DNA from: Labrenzia sp. CE80
GTDB lineage: Bacteria; Pseudomonadota; Alphaproteobacteria; Rhizobiales; Stappiaceae
Length of the DNA: 64,000 nucleotides
Direction: 5' to 3'
Assembly (NCBI RefSeq): GCF_009650605.1
Contig: NZ_WAJT01000002.1
Location: 434,001 to 498,000, forward strand
This document shows positions 34,505 through 43,760 of this stretch, in pieces. The translations under genes were made by a program, and so were the position numbers. The notes beneath the pieces were generated by a model, which saw only the letters and a list, made by a program, of their open reading frames with translations, ran no database searches and was not told where the DNA came from. Numbering within the stretch: position 1 is the stretch's first letter; each line of letters starts with the position of its first letter.

Positions 34505-35488
34505 ATGCAGGCGCGCGACGACGACTGGACGAATTATCTTGCGATCAGAGCGGCATGGCTGTCCTTCGTCGGTGGGCGAACGCAAGGCGAGATCGCGTCG
34601 CAACTTGGGATCTCTCCAGCAAAAGTGCATCGCCTTATCGCTCACGCTCAAAAGGCCGGGTACGTCAAGTTTCACGTAGAAGGGCGGCCACTCGAGTGCC
34701 TGGAGCTTGAAGAACTCCTCGCAGATCAGTTCAATCTGAAGACTTGTATCATTGCGCCAGATCTTGGCGCGGGGGATCAGGAGAGCGCAATTCGCGCGGT
34801 AGCGTCCGCCGGCGCTCATGTTCTTGCCGGAATTCTGGGATCGCCAAACGTCAAGAAAGTCGGCGTAGGCATGGGCCGCACGCTCAAGGCTGCAGTTGAG
34901 GAAATGCCGCGACTAGCGCGGCCGGACCTCGCGGTGATGTCGATCTGCGGATCTCTGACGCGCACGCTCGCTGCAAATCCCTATGATGTCGTGCAATTGC
35001 TTCAGGACCGGACCGGCGGTGAGGGTTACTACCTGCCGGTGCCTTATTTCGCGGAAACGCTCGAGGAAAAGGAGATGTTCCTTGGGCAACGCAGTGTTCA
35101 GGATCTGCTTGATCGGGCGCGCAAGGCGGACGTCTTTGTTGTCGGCATCGGCTCCGTCGAAGAAGAAGGGCATCTCATCCAGCGCGGGATGATTACGGCC
35201 CAGGAGCAGGAAGAACTGGACCAGAGCGGCGCTGCGAGTGACCTCATGGGTCGATTCTTGACACTGGACGGTGAAGTTGCGCCTGTCCGTATCGGAGATT
35301 GTGCTGTCGGTCTTCATTTCAATGAAGTCAAAGGTAGTCGACTAATTGCACTGGTGGGCGGTGAGACGAAGGTCGATGCGACCCTTGCTGCACTGCGTGC
35401 TGGTGTCATTACCGACCTGATTGCAGATGAAACCCTTGCGAGGGCTTTACGTGATCGGATCGGACTAAAGCTGGCGCAATCCGCCTAA
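34505..35488 (+). CDS. SorC/DeoR-type sugar-responsive regulator of the nucleoside island
   Basis: A 327-residue SorC-family transcription factor. The N-terminal helix-turn-helix is at about residues 20-60 (GRTQGEIASQLGISPAKVHRLI). The large C-terminal effector domain (about 65-325) has KVGVGMGRTLKAAVEEMP and GTxxD-like GVGSVEEEG segments that bind phosphosugars. Bacillus DeoR, of this family, responds to deoxyribose-5-phosphate. Its position directly before the BMP importer and deo genes makes a phosphorylated pentose the likely effector here. Only 72 bases separate it from the next real start, so it may be co-transcribed. Confidence 0.9.
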   Translation: MQARDDDWTNYLAIRAAWLSFVGGRTQGEIASQLGISPAKVHRLIAHAQKAGYVKFHVEGRPLECLELEELLADQFNLKTCIIAPDLGAGDQESAIRAVASAGAHVLAGILGSPNVKKVGVGMGRTLKAAVEEMPRLARPDLAVMSICGSLTRTLAANPYDVVQLLQDRTGGEGYYLPVPYFAETLEEKEMFLGQRSVQDLLDRARKADVFVVGIGSVEEEGHLIQRGMITAQEQEELDQSGAASDLMGRFLTLDGEVAPVRIGDCAVGLHFNEVKGSRLIALVGGETKVDATLAALRAGVITDLIADETLARALRDRIGLKLAQSA

Positions 35489-35560
35489 GCGGATGCGTCA
35501 AGAGGGGAAGTAATGAGGAACCGCCCCGACGGGCGGCTCAAAGTGTCGGAGGACATACAA

Positions 35561-36559
35561 GTGAAGAAGCTCCTGACGATTAGCGTGGCTCTTGCAGGCG
35601 TCGCGTTTTCGACGGCCACTATGGCCGCAGACATCAAGCCGGCAGTCCTTTACGATCTTGGCGGAAAGTTCGACAAGTCGTTCAATGAGGCTGCCTACAC
35701 CGGTGCCGAGAAATTCACAGCGGACACCGGCGTCGCCTACCGCGATTTCGAAATTCAGAACGATAGCCAGCGCGAACAGGCGCTGCGCAATTTCGCCAAA
35801 CGCGGCCAGAGCCCGATTGTTGCGATTGGCTTCTCACAGGCCAACGCAGTTGAGAAGGTCGCCAAGGAATTTCCGGACACTCAGTTTGCAATCGTCGACA
35901 TGGTCGTAGACCTGCCGAACGTTCGCTCGATCGTCTTCAAGGAACACGAAGGCTCCTATATCGTGGGCATGCTCGCCGCGATGGCTTCTGAAACCGGCAA
36001 AGTCGGTTTCATCGGCGGGATGGACATTCCGCTGATCCGTAAATTCGCCTGCGGCTACAAGCAGGGCGCATTGGCTGTCAATTCGGATGCGGAAGTCTTC
36101 GAGAACATGACGGGTACGACGGGCGCAGCCTGGAACGATCCGGTGAAGGGCGGAGAATTGGCCAAGTCCCAGTTCGACCGTGGCGCAGACGTTGTCTATC
36201 ACGCAGCCGGAGGCACGGGCATTGGTGTGCTTCAGGCAGCAGCGGATGCTGGCAAGCTCGGCATCGGCGTTGACAGCAACCAGAATGCTCTGCATCCCGG
36301 GTCCGTCCTGTCCTCCATGCTCAAGCGCGTTGACGTCGCCGTCTACAGCGCATTCGAAGATGCCAAGAACGATGCCTGGACATCGGGCTTCTCCGTTCTC
36401 GGTCTTGCCGAAGGTGGCGTTGATTGGGCGCTCGACGAAAACAACGAGAAGCTGATCACCCCGGAAATGAAAGCTGCTGTCGACAAGGCGCGCGCCGACA
36501 TCGTCTCCGGAACGATCACGGTTCACGACTACATGGCCGACCAGAACTGCCCGTTCTAA
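35561..36559 (+). CDS. BMP-family nucleoside-binding protein of an ABC importer
   Basis: A 332-residue periplasmic binding protein of the basic membrane protein (PnrA/Med) family, which binds purine and pyrimidine nucleosides. The start is placed at a GTG (35561) with GGAGG eight bases upstream; it gives a textbook signal peptide ending TATMAA. The longer ATG frame at 35513 would add a charged extension and lacks a matching site. LYDLGGKFDKSFNEAAYTG is the family N-terminal signature and VYHAAGGTGIGVLQAA the later nucleoside-binding segment. A GC hairpin (35521-35526 with 35531-35536) lies in the leader. Confidence 0.93.
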   Translation: MKKLLTISVALAGVAFSTATMAADIKPAVLYDLGGKFDKSFNEAAYTGAEKFTADTGVAYRDFEIQNDSQREQALRNFAKRGQSPIVAIGFSQANAVEKVAKEFPDTQFAIVDMVVDLPNVRSIVFKEHEGSYIVGMLAAMASETGKVGFIGGMDIPLIRKFACGYKQGALAVNSDAEVFENMTGTTGAAWNDPVKGGELAKSQFDRGADVVYHAAGGTGIGVLQAAADAGKLGIGVDSNQNALHPGSVLSSMLKRVDVAVYSAFEDAKNDAWTSGFSVLGLAEGGVDWALDENNEKLITPEMKAAVDKARADIVSGTITVHDYMADQNCPF

Positions 36560-36570
36560 GCCCTTTGATC

Positions 36571-36607
36571 TCCCCGCTCCGGCCGCAATGGCTGGTGCGG
36601 GGATTTT
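36571..36607 (+). terminator. Intercistronic terminator-like hairpin after the binding-protein gene
   Basis: The outer stem is 36571-36577 with 36597-36603, the inner stem is about 36579-36584 with 36590-36595, and TTTT follows. It lies 12 bases past the binding-protein stop and 132 bases before the ATPase gene. Such partial terminators or 3'-protecting hairpins let the binding protein be made in excess over the transporter. Confidence 0.7.
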
Positions 36608-36738
36608 GACTTTGCGTTGGGTGCTGACGGTCCGGCGTACTCAAGATTGCTGTTCCCCGGAAAGGGCCGACAGCTGAAGAGCATGTGATCTGAAAACATG
36701 ACACAACGGGACCCGGTTTCCTGGACGAGGGCTGAGAC

Positions 36739-38265
36739 ATGACGCCGGCAATCGAACTTCGGAAGATCAACAAGAGCTTCGGCCCTGTCCACGCCAACAA
36801 GGAAATTGACCTTGTCGTGAAAAAGGGGTCGATCCACGGCATTATTGGCGAAAATGGAGCCGGGAAGTCGACGCTGATGTCGATCCTCTACGGGTTTTAT
36901 CAGGCTGACCGCGGCGACATTCTCATATCAGGAGAAGAGGTTTCGATCGCCGATTCCAAAACAGCGATCTCTCTCGGTATTGGAATGGTGCATCAGCATT
37001 TCATGCTGGTCGATAACTTCAGCGTTCTTGAAAACGTCGTTCTTGGCGCCGAAGGCAGCGCGAGGCTCGCTGGTGGATTGTCCAAAGCACGCAAAGAGCT
37101 CAAGCGCCTTGAGGACGACTATGAACTTCGGGTCGATCCCGATGCCCTGATTGGCGATCTTCCCGTTGGGTTGCAGCAAAGGGTAGAGATCTTGAAGGCT
37201 CTTTTCAGAGGGGCTGAGATCCTGATCCTTGACGAGCCGACAGGTGTCCTGACACCTGCGGAAGCAGATCATCTCTTCAAGATCCTCGAAGTCCTGAGGG
37301 ATGAGGGCAAAACGGTCCTTTTGATCACCCACAAGCTGCGTGAAATCATGGCGATCACCGACACTGTGTCTGTCATGCGCCGCGGTGAGATGGTTGCGAC
37401 ACGCAAGACGGCCGAAACCTCGATGGAAGACCTGGCGGAATTGATGGTCGGCCGCCGTGTTTTGCTTCAGGTCGACAAGAAGCCGGCGCAGCCTAAGGAA
37501 AAGGTCCTTGTGGTGGATGGGCTGAACGTTGTGGACAGCCGCGGCGTTAAGGTCGTCAAGAACGTTTCCTTCGACGTTCGTGCCGGTGAGATCGTTGGGA
37601 TCGCAGGGGTCTCCGGCAACGGCCAGTCCGAACTGCTGGAAACCCTTGCGGGCATTCGAAGCGCGAGCAAGGGGACAGTCTGGATCGATGGCGAGCTGAT
37701 CGACTTGGAAAAGCAGGACGTTACTGCGGCATCCATGCGCCAGAAAAACATGGGCCACGTTCCTGAAGACCGTCACCGAATGGGTCTTGTGACCTCCTTC
37801 GCCGAATACGAGAATGCCATTCTCGGTCATCACAACGATCCTCGATACTCGAACGGCATGTTGCTTGATGTTGCCGGTATCAAGGAAACGGCGCGAACCG
37901 AGATCGAAAAGTACGATATTCGGCCTCCAAATCCCTTGCTCAAAACAGCCAATTTCTCAGGTGGCAATCAGCAGAAGATTGTCCTCGCCCGTGAGATCGA
38001 GCGCGATCCGACCGTGCTTCTCGTCGGTCAGCCGACACGGGGCGTCGACATTGGAGCGATCGAATTCATTCACAAGCGGCTGATTGAGTTGCGGGACGCG
38101 GGAAAGGGCATTCTGCTGGTGTCGGTCGAACTCGATGAAATCAGGGCGCTGGCGGATCGGGTGCTTGTCATGTTCGATGGCTCCATTGTGGGGGAACGGG
38201 CACCAGATGCGGACGAAAGCGAGCTGGGCCTGCTGATGGCCGGTGTACACGGAGAAGCAAAATGA
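36739..38265 (+). CDS. Nucleoside ABC importer double ATPase subunit
   Basis: A 508-residue protein with two ABC modules, as in RbsA and the nucleoside importers NupA/RnsB. The first module (about 1-245) has Walker A GENGAGKST, a diverged signature LPVGLQQRVEIL and Walker B ILILDEPTGVL. The second (about 255-500) has the degenerate GVSGNGQSELL loop, signature FSGGNQQKIVLARE and a Walker B reading LLVGQPTRG, in which the catalytic Glu is Gln, as usual for this family. It drives uptake through the two permeases encoded next. Its stop overlaps the following start as ATGA. Confidence 0.94.
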   Translation: MTPAIELRKINKSFGPVHANKEIDLVVKKGSIHGIIGENGAGKSTLMSILYGFYQADRGDILISGEEVSIADSKTAISLGIGMVHQHFMLVDNFSVLENVVLGAEGSARLAGGLSKARKELKRLEDDYELRVDPDALIGDLPVGLQQRVEILKALFRGAEILILDEPTGVLTPAEADHLFKILEVLRDEGKTVLLITHKLREIMAITDTVSVMRRGEMVATRKTAETSMEDLAELMVGRRVLLQVDKKPAQPKEKVLVVDGLNVVDSRGVKVVKNVSFDVRAGEIVGIAGVSGNGQSELLETLAGIRSASKGTVWIDGELIDLEKQDVTAASMRQKNMGHVPEDRHRMGLVTSFAEYENAILGHHNDPRYSNGMLLDVAGIKETARTEIEKYDIRPPNPLLKTANFSGGNQQKIVLAREIERDPTVLLVGQPTRGVDIGAIEFIHKRLIELRDAGKGILLVSVELDEIRALADRVLVMFDGSIVGERAPDADESELGLLMAGVHGEAK

Positions 38266-39368
38266 GCGCCGGACAACTGCCACGTTGGGTCGATTTCGGC
38301 TTGATACCGGCCCTCAATCTGATTGCAGCCTTTTTTGTGTCCGGGCTGGTGGTGCTACTGATCGGCGAGAATCCATTGGAAGCCGTTGAAATTCTGCTTT
38401 GGGGATCGCTTGGATATGGCGAGGGCATTGGCTTTACGCTCTTCAACGCGACGAGCTTTATCTTCACGGGGTTGGCGGTCGCGGTGGCGTTTCACGCAGG
38501 GCTCTTCAACATTGGCGGTGAGGGGCAGGCCTATGTTGGTGGTCTCGGTGTCGCCTTCGCCTGTCTGGCGCTTGATCAATACGTCCCCTGGTGGATCACA
38601 TTGCCATTCGCAGTGGCTGGCGGCGCGCTCTTCGGTGCCGCTTGGGCGTTCATTCCGGCATGGCTTCAGGCGACGCGTGGAAGCCACATCGTCATCACTA
38701 CGATCATGTTCAATTTCATCGGTGCGGCCTTGATGGGCTATCTACTTGTTGATGTAGTCGCAAAGCCGGGATCGATGCAGCCCGAAACGCGGACCTTCGA
38801 GGATGGCGGGCGTCTACCTTTGCTGGACAACCTGATCCCGGGAGACTTTTTCGGCACATCGCAGGTGAACTTGTCGCTCGTCATTGCCTTGATCTGTTGT
38901 TTCCTGGTTTGGGCACTGATCTGGCGGACGCGGCTTGGCTATGAAATCCGGACGTTCGGCGCAAATCCGACCGCCGCGGTCTATGCCGGCATTTCGCCGG
39001 TGCGCATCACGATCGTGACGATGCTGATTTCCGGTGCGTTGGCCGGGCTTATGGCGATCAACGAGATCATGGGTGCTCAGCATCGGTTGATACTTGAATT
39101 TGTCGCGGGCTATGGCTTCGTGGGTATTGCGGTCGCCCTGATGGGGCGTGCTCATCCGGTCGGGATCGTGCTGGCAGCCATTTTGTTCGGCATGCTTTAC
39201 CAGGGCGGAGCAGAGCTTTCGTTCGAAAAACCCGCCATCACCCGCGATATGATCATTGTGATCCAGGGGCTGGTGATCCTCTTTGCCGGCGCCCTTGAGT
39301 ACATGTTCCGGCCGTCCCTGGTGCAGCTTTTCAGCTTTGCCGGTGCTCCGGCTGGTCAGGGGGAGTAG
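38262..39368 (+). CDS. Nucleoside ABC importer permease 1
   Basis: A 368-residue inner-membrane permease of the BPD_transp_2 (LivH/RbsC-like) family, with about nine or ten hydrophobic helices. Family marks are NIGGEGQAYVGGLG (about residues 84-97) and the cytoplasmic loop TRLGYEIRTFGANPTAAVYAGI that contacts the ATPase. It pairs with the next permease as a heterodimer, as in NupB-NupC. Translation is coupled to the ATPase gene. Confidence 0.93.
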   Translation: MSAGQLPRWVDFGLIPALNLIAAFFVSGLVVLLIGENPLEAVEILLWGSLGYGEGIGFTLFNATSFIFTGLAVAVAFHAGLFNIGGEGQAYVGGLGVAFACLALDQYVPWWITLPFAVAGGALFGAAWAFIPAWLQATRGSHIVITTIMFNFIGAALMGYLLVDVVAKPGSMQPETRTFEDGGRLPLLDNLIPGDFFGTSQVNLSLVIALICCFLVWALIWRTRLGYEIRTFGANPTAAVYAGISPVRITIVTMLISGALAGLMAINEIMGAQHRLILEFVAGYGFVGIAVALMGRAHPVGIVLAAILFGMLYQGGAELSFEKPAITRDMIIVIQGLVILFAGALEYMFRPSLVQLFSFAGAPAGQGE

Positions 39369-39377
39369 GAGAAAGCC

Positions 39378-40358
39378 ATGTTCGAGACTTATCTCCATAC
39401 GATGATCCTGATCCTGGACTCCACAGTCCGACTGTCGACGCCATTGCTTTTGGCTTGTCTCGCGGGACTCTACTCAGAGCGCTCAGGCATCGTTGACATC
39501 GGACTTGAGGGCAAGATGCTGGGCGCTGCCTTTGGGGCCGGCGCGGTCGGGTATATGACAGGCAACGCATGGCTCGGATTGCTGGCCGGCATTGGCGTGT
39601 CGATCTTCCTGGCCCTGCTGCACGGCTTTGCCTCCATCACCAATCGAGGCAACCAGATTGTCTCGGGTGTTGCGATCAACTTCCTGGCAGCGGGGCTGAC
39701 AGCCCTCCTTGGACAATCGTGGTTTCGTCAGGGTGGCCGGACACCTCCCCTGCCCAAAGAGGGCCGGTTTCAGGACATTGAGCTGCCATTCGCCGAACAG
39801 CTTGAGACAGTTCCGGTCATTGGGCCGATCTACTCTGAGCTCCTGTCAGGCCATAATATATTGGTGTATCTGGCCTTCGCAGCAGTCCCTCTGACCTGGT
39901 GGATCCTATTCAGAACACGTTTCGGTTTGAGGCTGAGAGCTGTCGGAGAAAACCCAGCTGCGGTTGATACAGCAGGGATTTCAGTTGTCTGGCTCCGCTA
40001 TCGCGCCGTGATTGCCTGCGGTATTTTGTGCGGAGTTGCTGGCAGCTACCTTTCGATCGCCCAATCTTCAGGGTTTATCAAGGACATGACGGCAGGACGT
40101 GGCTTCATCGCCCTTGCCGCTCTTATCTTTGCGAAGTGGAAGCCTGGAAATGCGATGCTGGCTTGCCTGCTCTTTGGCTTCCTTGATGCCGTTGCGATCC
40201 GGCTGCAGGGGCAGGAAATCCCGGGTATTGGCGATGTGCCTGTTCAGTTCTTCCAGGCGCTGCCCTACATCCTGACGGTGATCCTTCTCGCCGGTTTCAT
40301 TGGCAAGGCCATCCCGCCCAAGGCCTCGGGCGTGCCCTATCTGAAGGAACGGACATGA
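39378..40358 (+). CDS. Nucleoside ABC importer permease 2
   Basis: A 326-residue partner permease of the same family, shorter than the first. It has the start LSTPLLLACLAGLYSERSGIVDIG, the segment SGVAINFLAAGLTALLGQ and the ATPase-contact loop TRFGLRLRAVGENPAAVDTAGI. The periplasmic insertion around residues 120-160 is typical. Its final four bases overlap the cytidine deaminase start as ATGA, tying import directly to catabolism. AGGAG-like purines precede the start. Confidence 0.93.
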   Translation: MFETYLHTMILILDSTVRLSTPLLLACLAGLYSERSGIVDIGLEGKMLGAAFGAGAVGYMTGNAWLGLLAGIGVSIFLALLHGFASITNRGNQIVSGVAINFLAAGLTALLGQSWFRQGGRTPPLPKEGRFQDIELPFAEQLETVPVIGPIYSELLSGHNILVYLAFAAVPLTWWILFRTRFGLRLRAVGENPAAVDTAGISVVWLRYRAVIACGILCGVAGSYLSIAQSSGFIKDMTAGRGFIALAALIFAKWKPGNAMLACLLFGFLDAVAIRLQGQEIPGIGDVPVQFFQALPYILTVILLAGFIGKAIPPKASGVPYLKERT

Positions 40359-40750
40359 CGCAGGTTCAAAATCTGTTCGAGGCTGCGAAAGCTGCACGAG
40401 AAAACGCCTATGCACCTTATTCCAAGTTTAAGGTTGGGGCGGCACTTCGCACGGAAGATGGCTTGATCTTCTCTGGCTGCAATGTCGAAAACGCGGCTTT
40501 CCCTGAAGGCGTTTGCGCGGAAGCCGGCGCGATCAGCGCCATGGTTTTGGGTGGAGGTAGCCGAATTTCCGAGGTCGTCGTCATCGCTGACGCAGCGCTT
40601 TGCACACCATGCGGCGGGTGCCGTCAGAAATTGAAAGAATTTGAAGGTCAGGGCATGACCATCCACGTGGCCGATCTCAATGAGATCAAGCAAAGCTTTA
40701 CAATGGATGGATTGTTGCCTGCCGGATTTCAACTTGAGGAAAAGGACTGA
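40355..40750 (+). CDS. cdd: Cytidine deaminase
   Basis: A 131-residue zinc enzyme deaminating cytidine and deoxycytidine to uridine forms. It is the short, homotetrameric type. The zinc site is CAE in FPEGVCAEAGAISAM (about residues 49-63) plus PCGGCRQKLKEF (about 86-97), and NVENAAF forms the ribose site. It starts inside the end of the permease gene, and the purine nucleoside phosphorylase gene follows after six bases. The products feed the phosphorylases encoded downstream. Confidence 0.95.
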   Translation: MTQVQNLFEAAKAARENAYAPYSKFKVGAALRTEDGLIFSGCNVENAAFPEGVCAEAGAISAMVLGGGSRISEVVVIADAALCTPCGGCRQKLKEFEGQGMTIHVADLNEIKQSFTMDGLLPAGFQLEEKD

Positions 40751-40756
40751 CAACCC

Positions 40757-41569
40757 ATGAGTGGTTATGGTCGTGAATGCGCCGACATCGTCCGCGCCGC
40801 CCGTCCGGGTTCCTATCGCATTGGCATGATCCTCGGTTCCGGCCTCGGATCTTTGGCCGATGAGGTCGAGGATGCGGTTCGCATCCCCTATTCCCACCTG
40901 ACGGAATTTCCGATTTCCACGGTGACATCGCATTCAAGCGAGCTGGTCGCCGGGACCTTGGCTCGCGTTCCTGTCGTAATTCTGTCCGGGCGTGCGCACT
41001 ACTATGAAGGTGGTGATCCGACAGTGATGCGCACCCCGGTTGAAACTCTAAAGGAGTTGGGATGCGAGATCTTGCTGGCGACAAATGCTGCCGGATCCCT
41101 GCGGGAAGAAGTCGCTCCCGGTAGCCCGATGCTGATTTCCGATCACATCAACTGGTCCGGAAAAAATCCGCTGATCGGGGAAGAGGATGAGAAGCGTTTC
41201 CTCGACATGAGCTCCGCTTATGATCCGGATCTGCGCGCCGCAATGGCGAAAGTCGCCGAGGCGACGGGCTCTGCGGTGCCGGACGGGGTGTACATGTGGT
41301 TCTCTGGTCCGTCTTTCGAGACGCCCGCAGAGATCAGAATGGCGAAGACCCTCGGCGCTGATGCGGTCGGCATGTCAACCGTGCCAGAAGTTATCATCGC
41401 GCGGTTTCTCGGCATGCGGGTTGCCGCGATGTCAATCATCACCAACTACGGTGCGGGACTGCAGGCACACGCCTTGTCCCATGACGAAACGAAAAGTGTC
41501 GCGCTCAAGGGCATGGACCGAATGAAACAGCTGGTTCGCGCCTTCGTGAAGGAAATCGGAAATGACTGA
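40757..41569 (+). CDS. punA: Purine nucleoside phosphorylase, trimeric type
   Basis: A 270-residue family 2 (trimeric, mammalian-like) purine nucleoside phosphorylase splitting guanosine/inosine with phosphate into base and ribose-1-phosphate. LGSGLGSLADEVED (about residues 27-40) is the phosphate loop and GRAHYYEGGDP is typical. ATNAAGSLREEVAPGSPMLISDHIN holds base-contact residues, and FETPAEIRMAKTLGADAVGMSTVPEVI is the family block. It overlaps deoC by eight bases. Confidence 0.93.
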   Translation: MSGYGRECADIVRAARPGSYRIGMILGSGLGSLADEVEDAVRIPYSHLTEFPISTVTSHSSELVAGTLARVPVVILSGRAHYYEGGDPTVMRTPVETLKELGCEILLATNAAGSLREEVAPGSPMLISDHINWSGKNPLIGEEDEKRFLDMSSAYDPDLRAAMAKVAEATGSAVPDGVYMWFSGPSFETPAEIRMAKTLGADAVGMSTVPEVIIARFLGMRVAAMSIITNYGAGLQAHALSHDETKSVALKGMDRMKQLVRAFVKEIGND

Positions 41570-42341
41570 TGCGCTCAAGGTAGCAACTGCCAAGAGAGCT
41601 TTGGGGTTGGTTGACCTGACCAATCTCAACGACGATTGCACTGCCGCGGATATCACAGCCCTCTGCAAGCGAGCGGTCACGGATTATGGCCATGTGGCTG
41701 CGATCTGTATCTGGCCGCGTTTTGTCGAGCAGGGTGTTGCCGAGCTGACGGGCACAGGCGTCAAGGTCGCCACCGTCGTCAACTTTCCTGATGGTGGTGT
41801 TGAAACATCAAGCGTTGTCGCTGAGACAGAACAGGCCATTCGCGACGGCGCCGACGAGATTGATCTGGTGATGCCCTACAAGGCATTTATGGATGGGCGA
41901 AAAGGATTTGCGGAAGAGCAGATCATTCGCGTCAAGGCTGCGATCCCGGCCCCTGCGATCCTCAAAGTCATTCTCGAAACCGGTGAGATCAAGGACCCAC
42001 TCCTGATTCACATGGCCTCCGAAATTGCGATCAATGCGGGAGCGGACTTTATCAAGACGTCAACCGGCAAGGTTCCTGTCAACGCGACACTGGAAGCAGC
42101 TGAAGTCATGCTGACCGTCATTGAGGAAACGCGTCGCGACGCGCTCAAGGACGTAGGCTTCAAGCCTGCCGGCGGCATTCGCACCCTCAATGACGCAGCT
42201 GCTTATCTGGCCCTCGCGGAGAGAATCCTTGGTTCGAACTGGCCGTCTGCCGCAACCTTCCGCTTTGGCGCAAGCGGCCTTCTGGATGCGCTGCTCGGCG
42301 CCATCGAAGGATCTGATGCGTCTGCGGGAGAAGGGTACTGA
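41562..42341 (+). CDS. deoC: Deoxyribose-phosphate aldolase
   Basis: A 259-residue class I aldolase cleaving 2-deoxyribose-5-phosphate to glyceraldehyde-3-phosphate and acetaldehyde. The Schiff-base Lys is in DFIKTSTGKVP (about residues 160-170). The catalytic Asp is in ADEIDLVMPY and the second Lys in FKPAGGIRT. Its length matches the E. coli enzyme. It overlaps the preceding phosphorylase gene by eight bases and ends three bases before deoA, so it is firmly within the operon. Confidence 0.96.
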   Translation: MTDALKVATAKRALGLVDLTNLNDDCTAADITALCKRAVTDYGHVAAICIWPRFVEQGVAELTGTGVKVATVVNFPDGGVETSSVVAETEQAIRDGADEIDLVMPYKAFMDGRKGFAEEQIIRVKAAIPAPAILKVILETGEIKDPLLIHMASEIAINAGADFIKTSTGKVPVNATLEAAEVMLTVIEETRRDALKDVGFKPAGGIRTLNDAAAYLALAERILGSNWPSAATFRFGASGLLDALLGAIEGSDASAGEGY

Positions 42342-42343
42342 TC

Positions 42344-43660
42344 ATGCTGCCGCAGGAAATCATCCGGAAAAAACGTGATGGGGGTGAGCTGAGCCCCGAG
42401 GAAATTTCCTTTTTCGTGCACGGCCTCGCCGATGGCAGCGTGACCGAAGGCCAGGTTGCTGCGCTTGCGATGGCGGTCTTCTTTCAAAAGATGAGCGTTG
42501 ACGAACGTGTTGCTCTGACCCTCGGTATGCGGGACAGCGGTGACGTCATGGACTGGTCTGACATCCAGGCTCCGGTTCTCGACAAGCATTCGACAGGCGG
42601 AGTTGGTGACAATGTCTCCCTCATGCTTGCGCCAGCGCTTGCTGCCTGCGGCGCGGCAGTGCCCATGATTTCTGGCCGAGGTCTGGGGCACACGGGCGGT
42701 ACGCTCGATAAGTTCGATACGATCCCCGGCTATCAGACGCAGCCGGACAACGAACTTTTTCATAAGGTTGTCAAGGAAGTCGGCTGCGCCGTCATTGGCC
42801 AGACCGGTAATCTCGCACCTGCCGACAAGCGCTTCTATGCCATCCGCGATGTCACCGGCACTGTCGAAAGTCTTGACCTCATTACCGCATCGATTCTCTC
42901 CAAGAAACTGGCCGCGGGTCTGCAAGGATTGGTCCTCGACGTGAAATGGGGGACTGGTGCCTTTATGGCGACGCTCGACGATGCCAGAGCTCTGGCAGAA
43001 AGCCTGGTCCTTGTTGCCAATGGCGCAGGTCTGAAGACCACGGCGCTTTTGACCGACATGAACGAGCCACTAGCGTCCGCCGCGGGCAATGCGGTTGAGG
43101 TTCAAAATGCGGTGGACTTCCTGAAGGGCACAGCGATTGACAACCGCTTGTGGGATGTGACTGTTGCCCAGGGTGGTGAGCTTCTGGCGACCGGAGGTTT
43201 GGCGCAGACAGCCGAGATCGGATCCGATCTGATGCGCGAGGCCTTCGAGACCGGTCGCGCCGCAGAGGTTTTTGCCAAAATGGTGGCTGCCTTGGGTGGG
43301 CCGAACGACTTTTTGGAGAAATCCGAAATCTACCTTCCCAAGGCCCCGGTCACGGCTCCTGTCTATGCATCACAAGATGGGACCGTCACTCATATTGACG
43401 CAAGAGCGGTCGGTGTCGCGGTGGTCGAGCTTGGGGGTGGTCGGAAGGCTGCCGCTGACATCATCGACCCGGCGGTCGGGCTCACTGATCTTGCCGGTGT
43501 CGGTCATCGTGTGGACGCGGACGCTCCGATTGCACTTGTTCACGCATCTGATGAGGGTGCTGCAGAACGGGCCGCGATCGCACTCCGGCACGCCTATAGC
43601 ATCGGGGACGCAATAGAGGTTCCCGACCGCCCAAGTGTCGTCGATCGCATCGCGCCTTAA
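42344..43660 (+). CDS. deoA: Thymidine phosphorylase
   Basis: A 438-residue pyrimidine nucleoside phosphorylase releasing thymine/uracil and deoxyribose-1-phosphate. The phosphate loop is DKHSTGGVGDNVSLML (about residues 81-96), the family signature is GRGLGHTGGTLDKFDTIPG (about 110-128), and substrate contacts lie in YAIRDVTGTVESLDLITASILSKK. The C-terminal alpha/beta domain is complete. Two bases separate it from deoC. It is the only pyrimidine phosphorylase seen here, so it may also have to process uridine or deoxyuridine. Confidence 0.96.
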   Translation: MLPQEIIRKKRDGGELSPEEISFFVHGLADGSVTEGQVAALAMAVFFQKMSVDERVALTLGMRDSGDVMDWSDIQAPVLDKHSTGGVGDNVSLMLAPALAACGAAVPMISGRGLGHTGGTLDKFDTIPGYQTQPDNELFHKVVKEVGCAVIGQTGNLAPADKRFYAIRDVTGTVESLDLITASILSKKLAAGLQGLVLDVKWGTGAFMATLDDARALAESLVLVANGAGLKTTALLTDMNEPLASAAGNAVEVQNAVDFLKGTAIDNRLWDVTVAQGGELLATGGLAQTAEIGSDLMREAFETGRAAEVFAKMVAALGGPNDFLEKSEIYLPKAPVTAPVYASQDGTVTHIDARAVGVAVVELGGGRKAAADIIDPAVGLTDLAGVGHRVDADAPIALVHASDEGAAERAAIALRHAYSIGDAIEVPDRPSVVDRIAP

Positions 43661-43760
43661 AGACGCCCCGCGTCGTGGCGACCGGCAACGATCGAATGAC
43701 AGGCCTGAAATGGCCAAGAACAAGGTTGCCTGAAGCAACTGCAAAGAAGAGGAAACCCGC

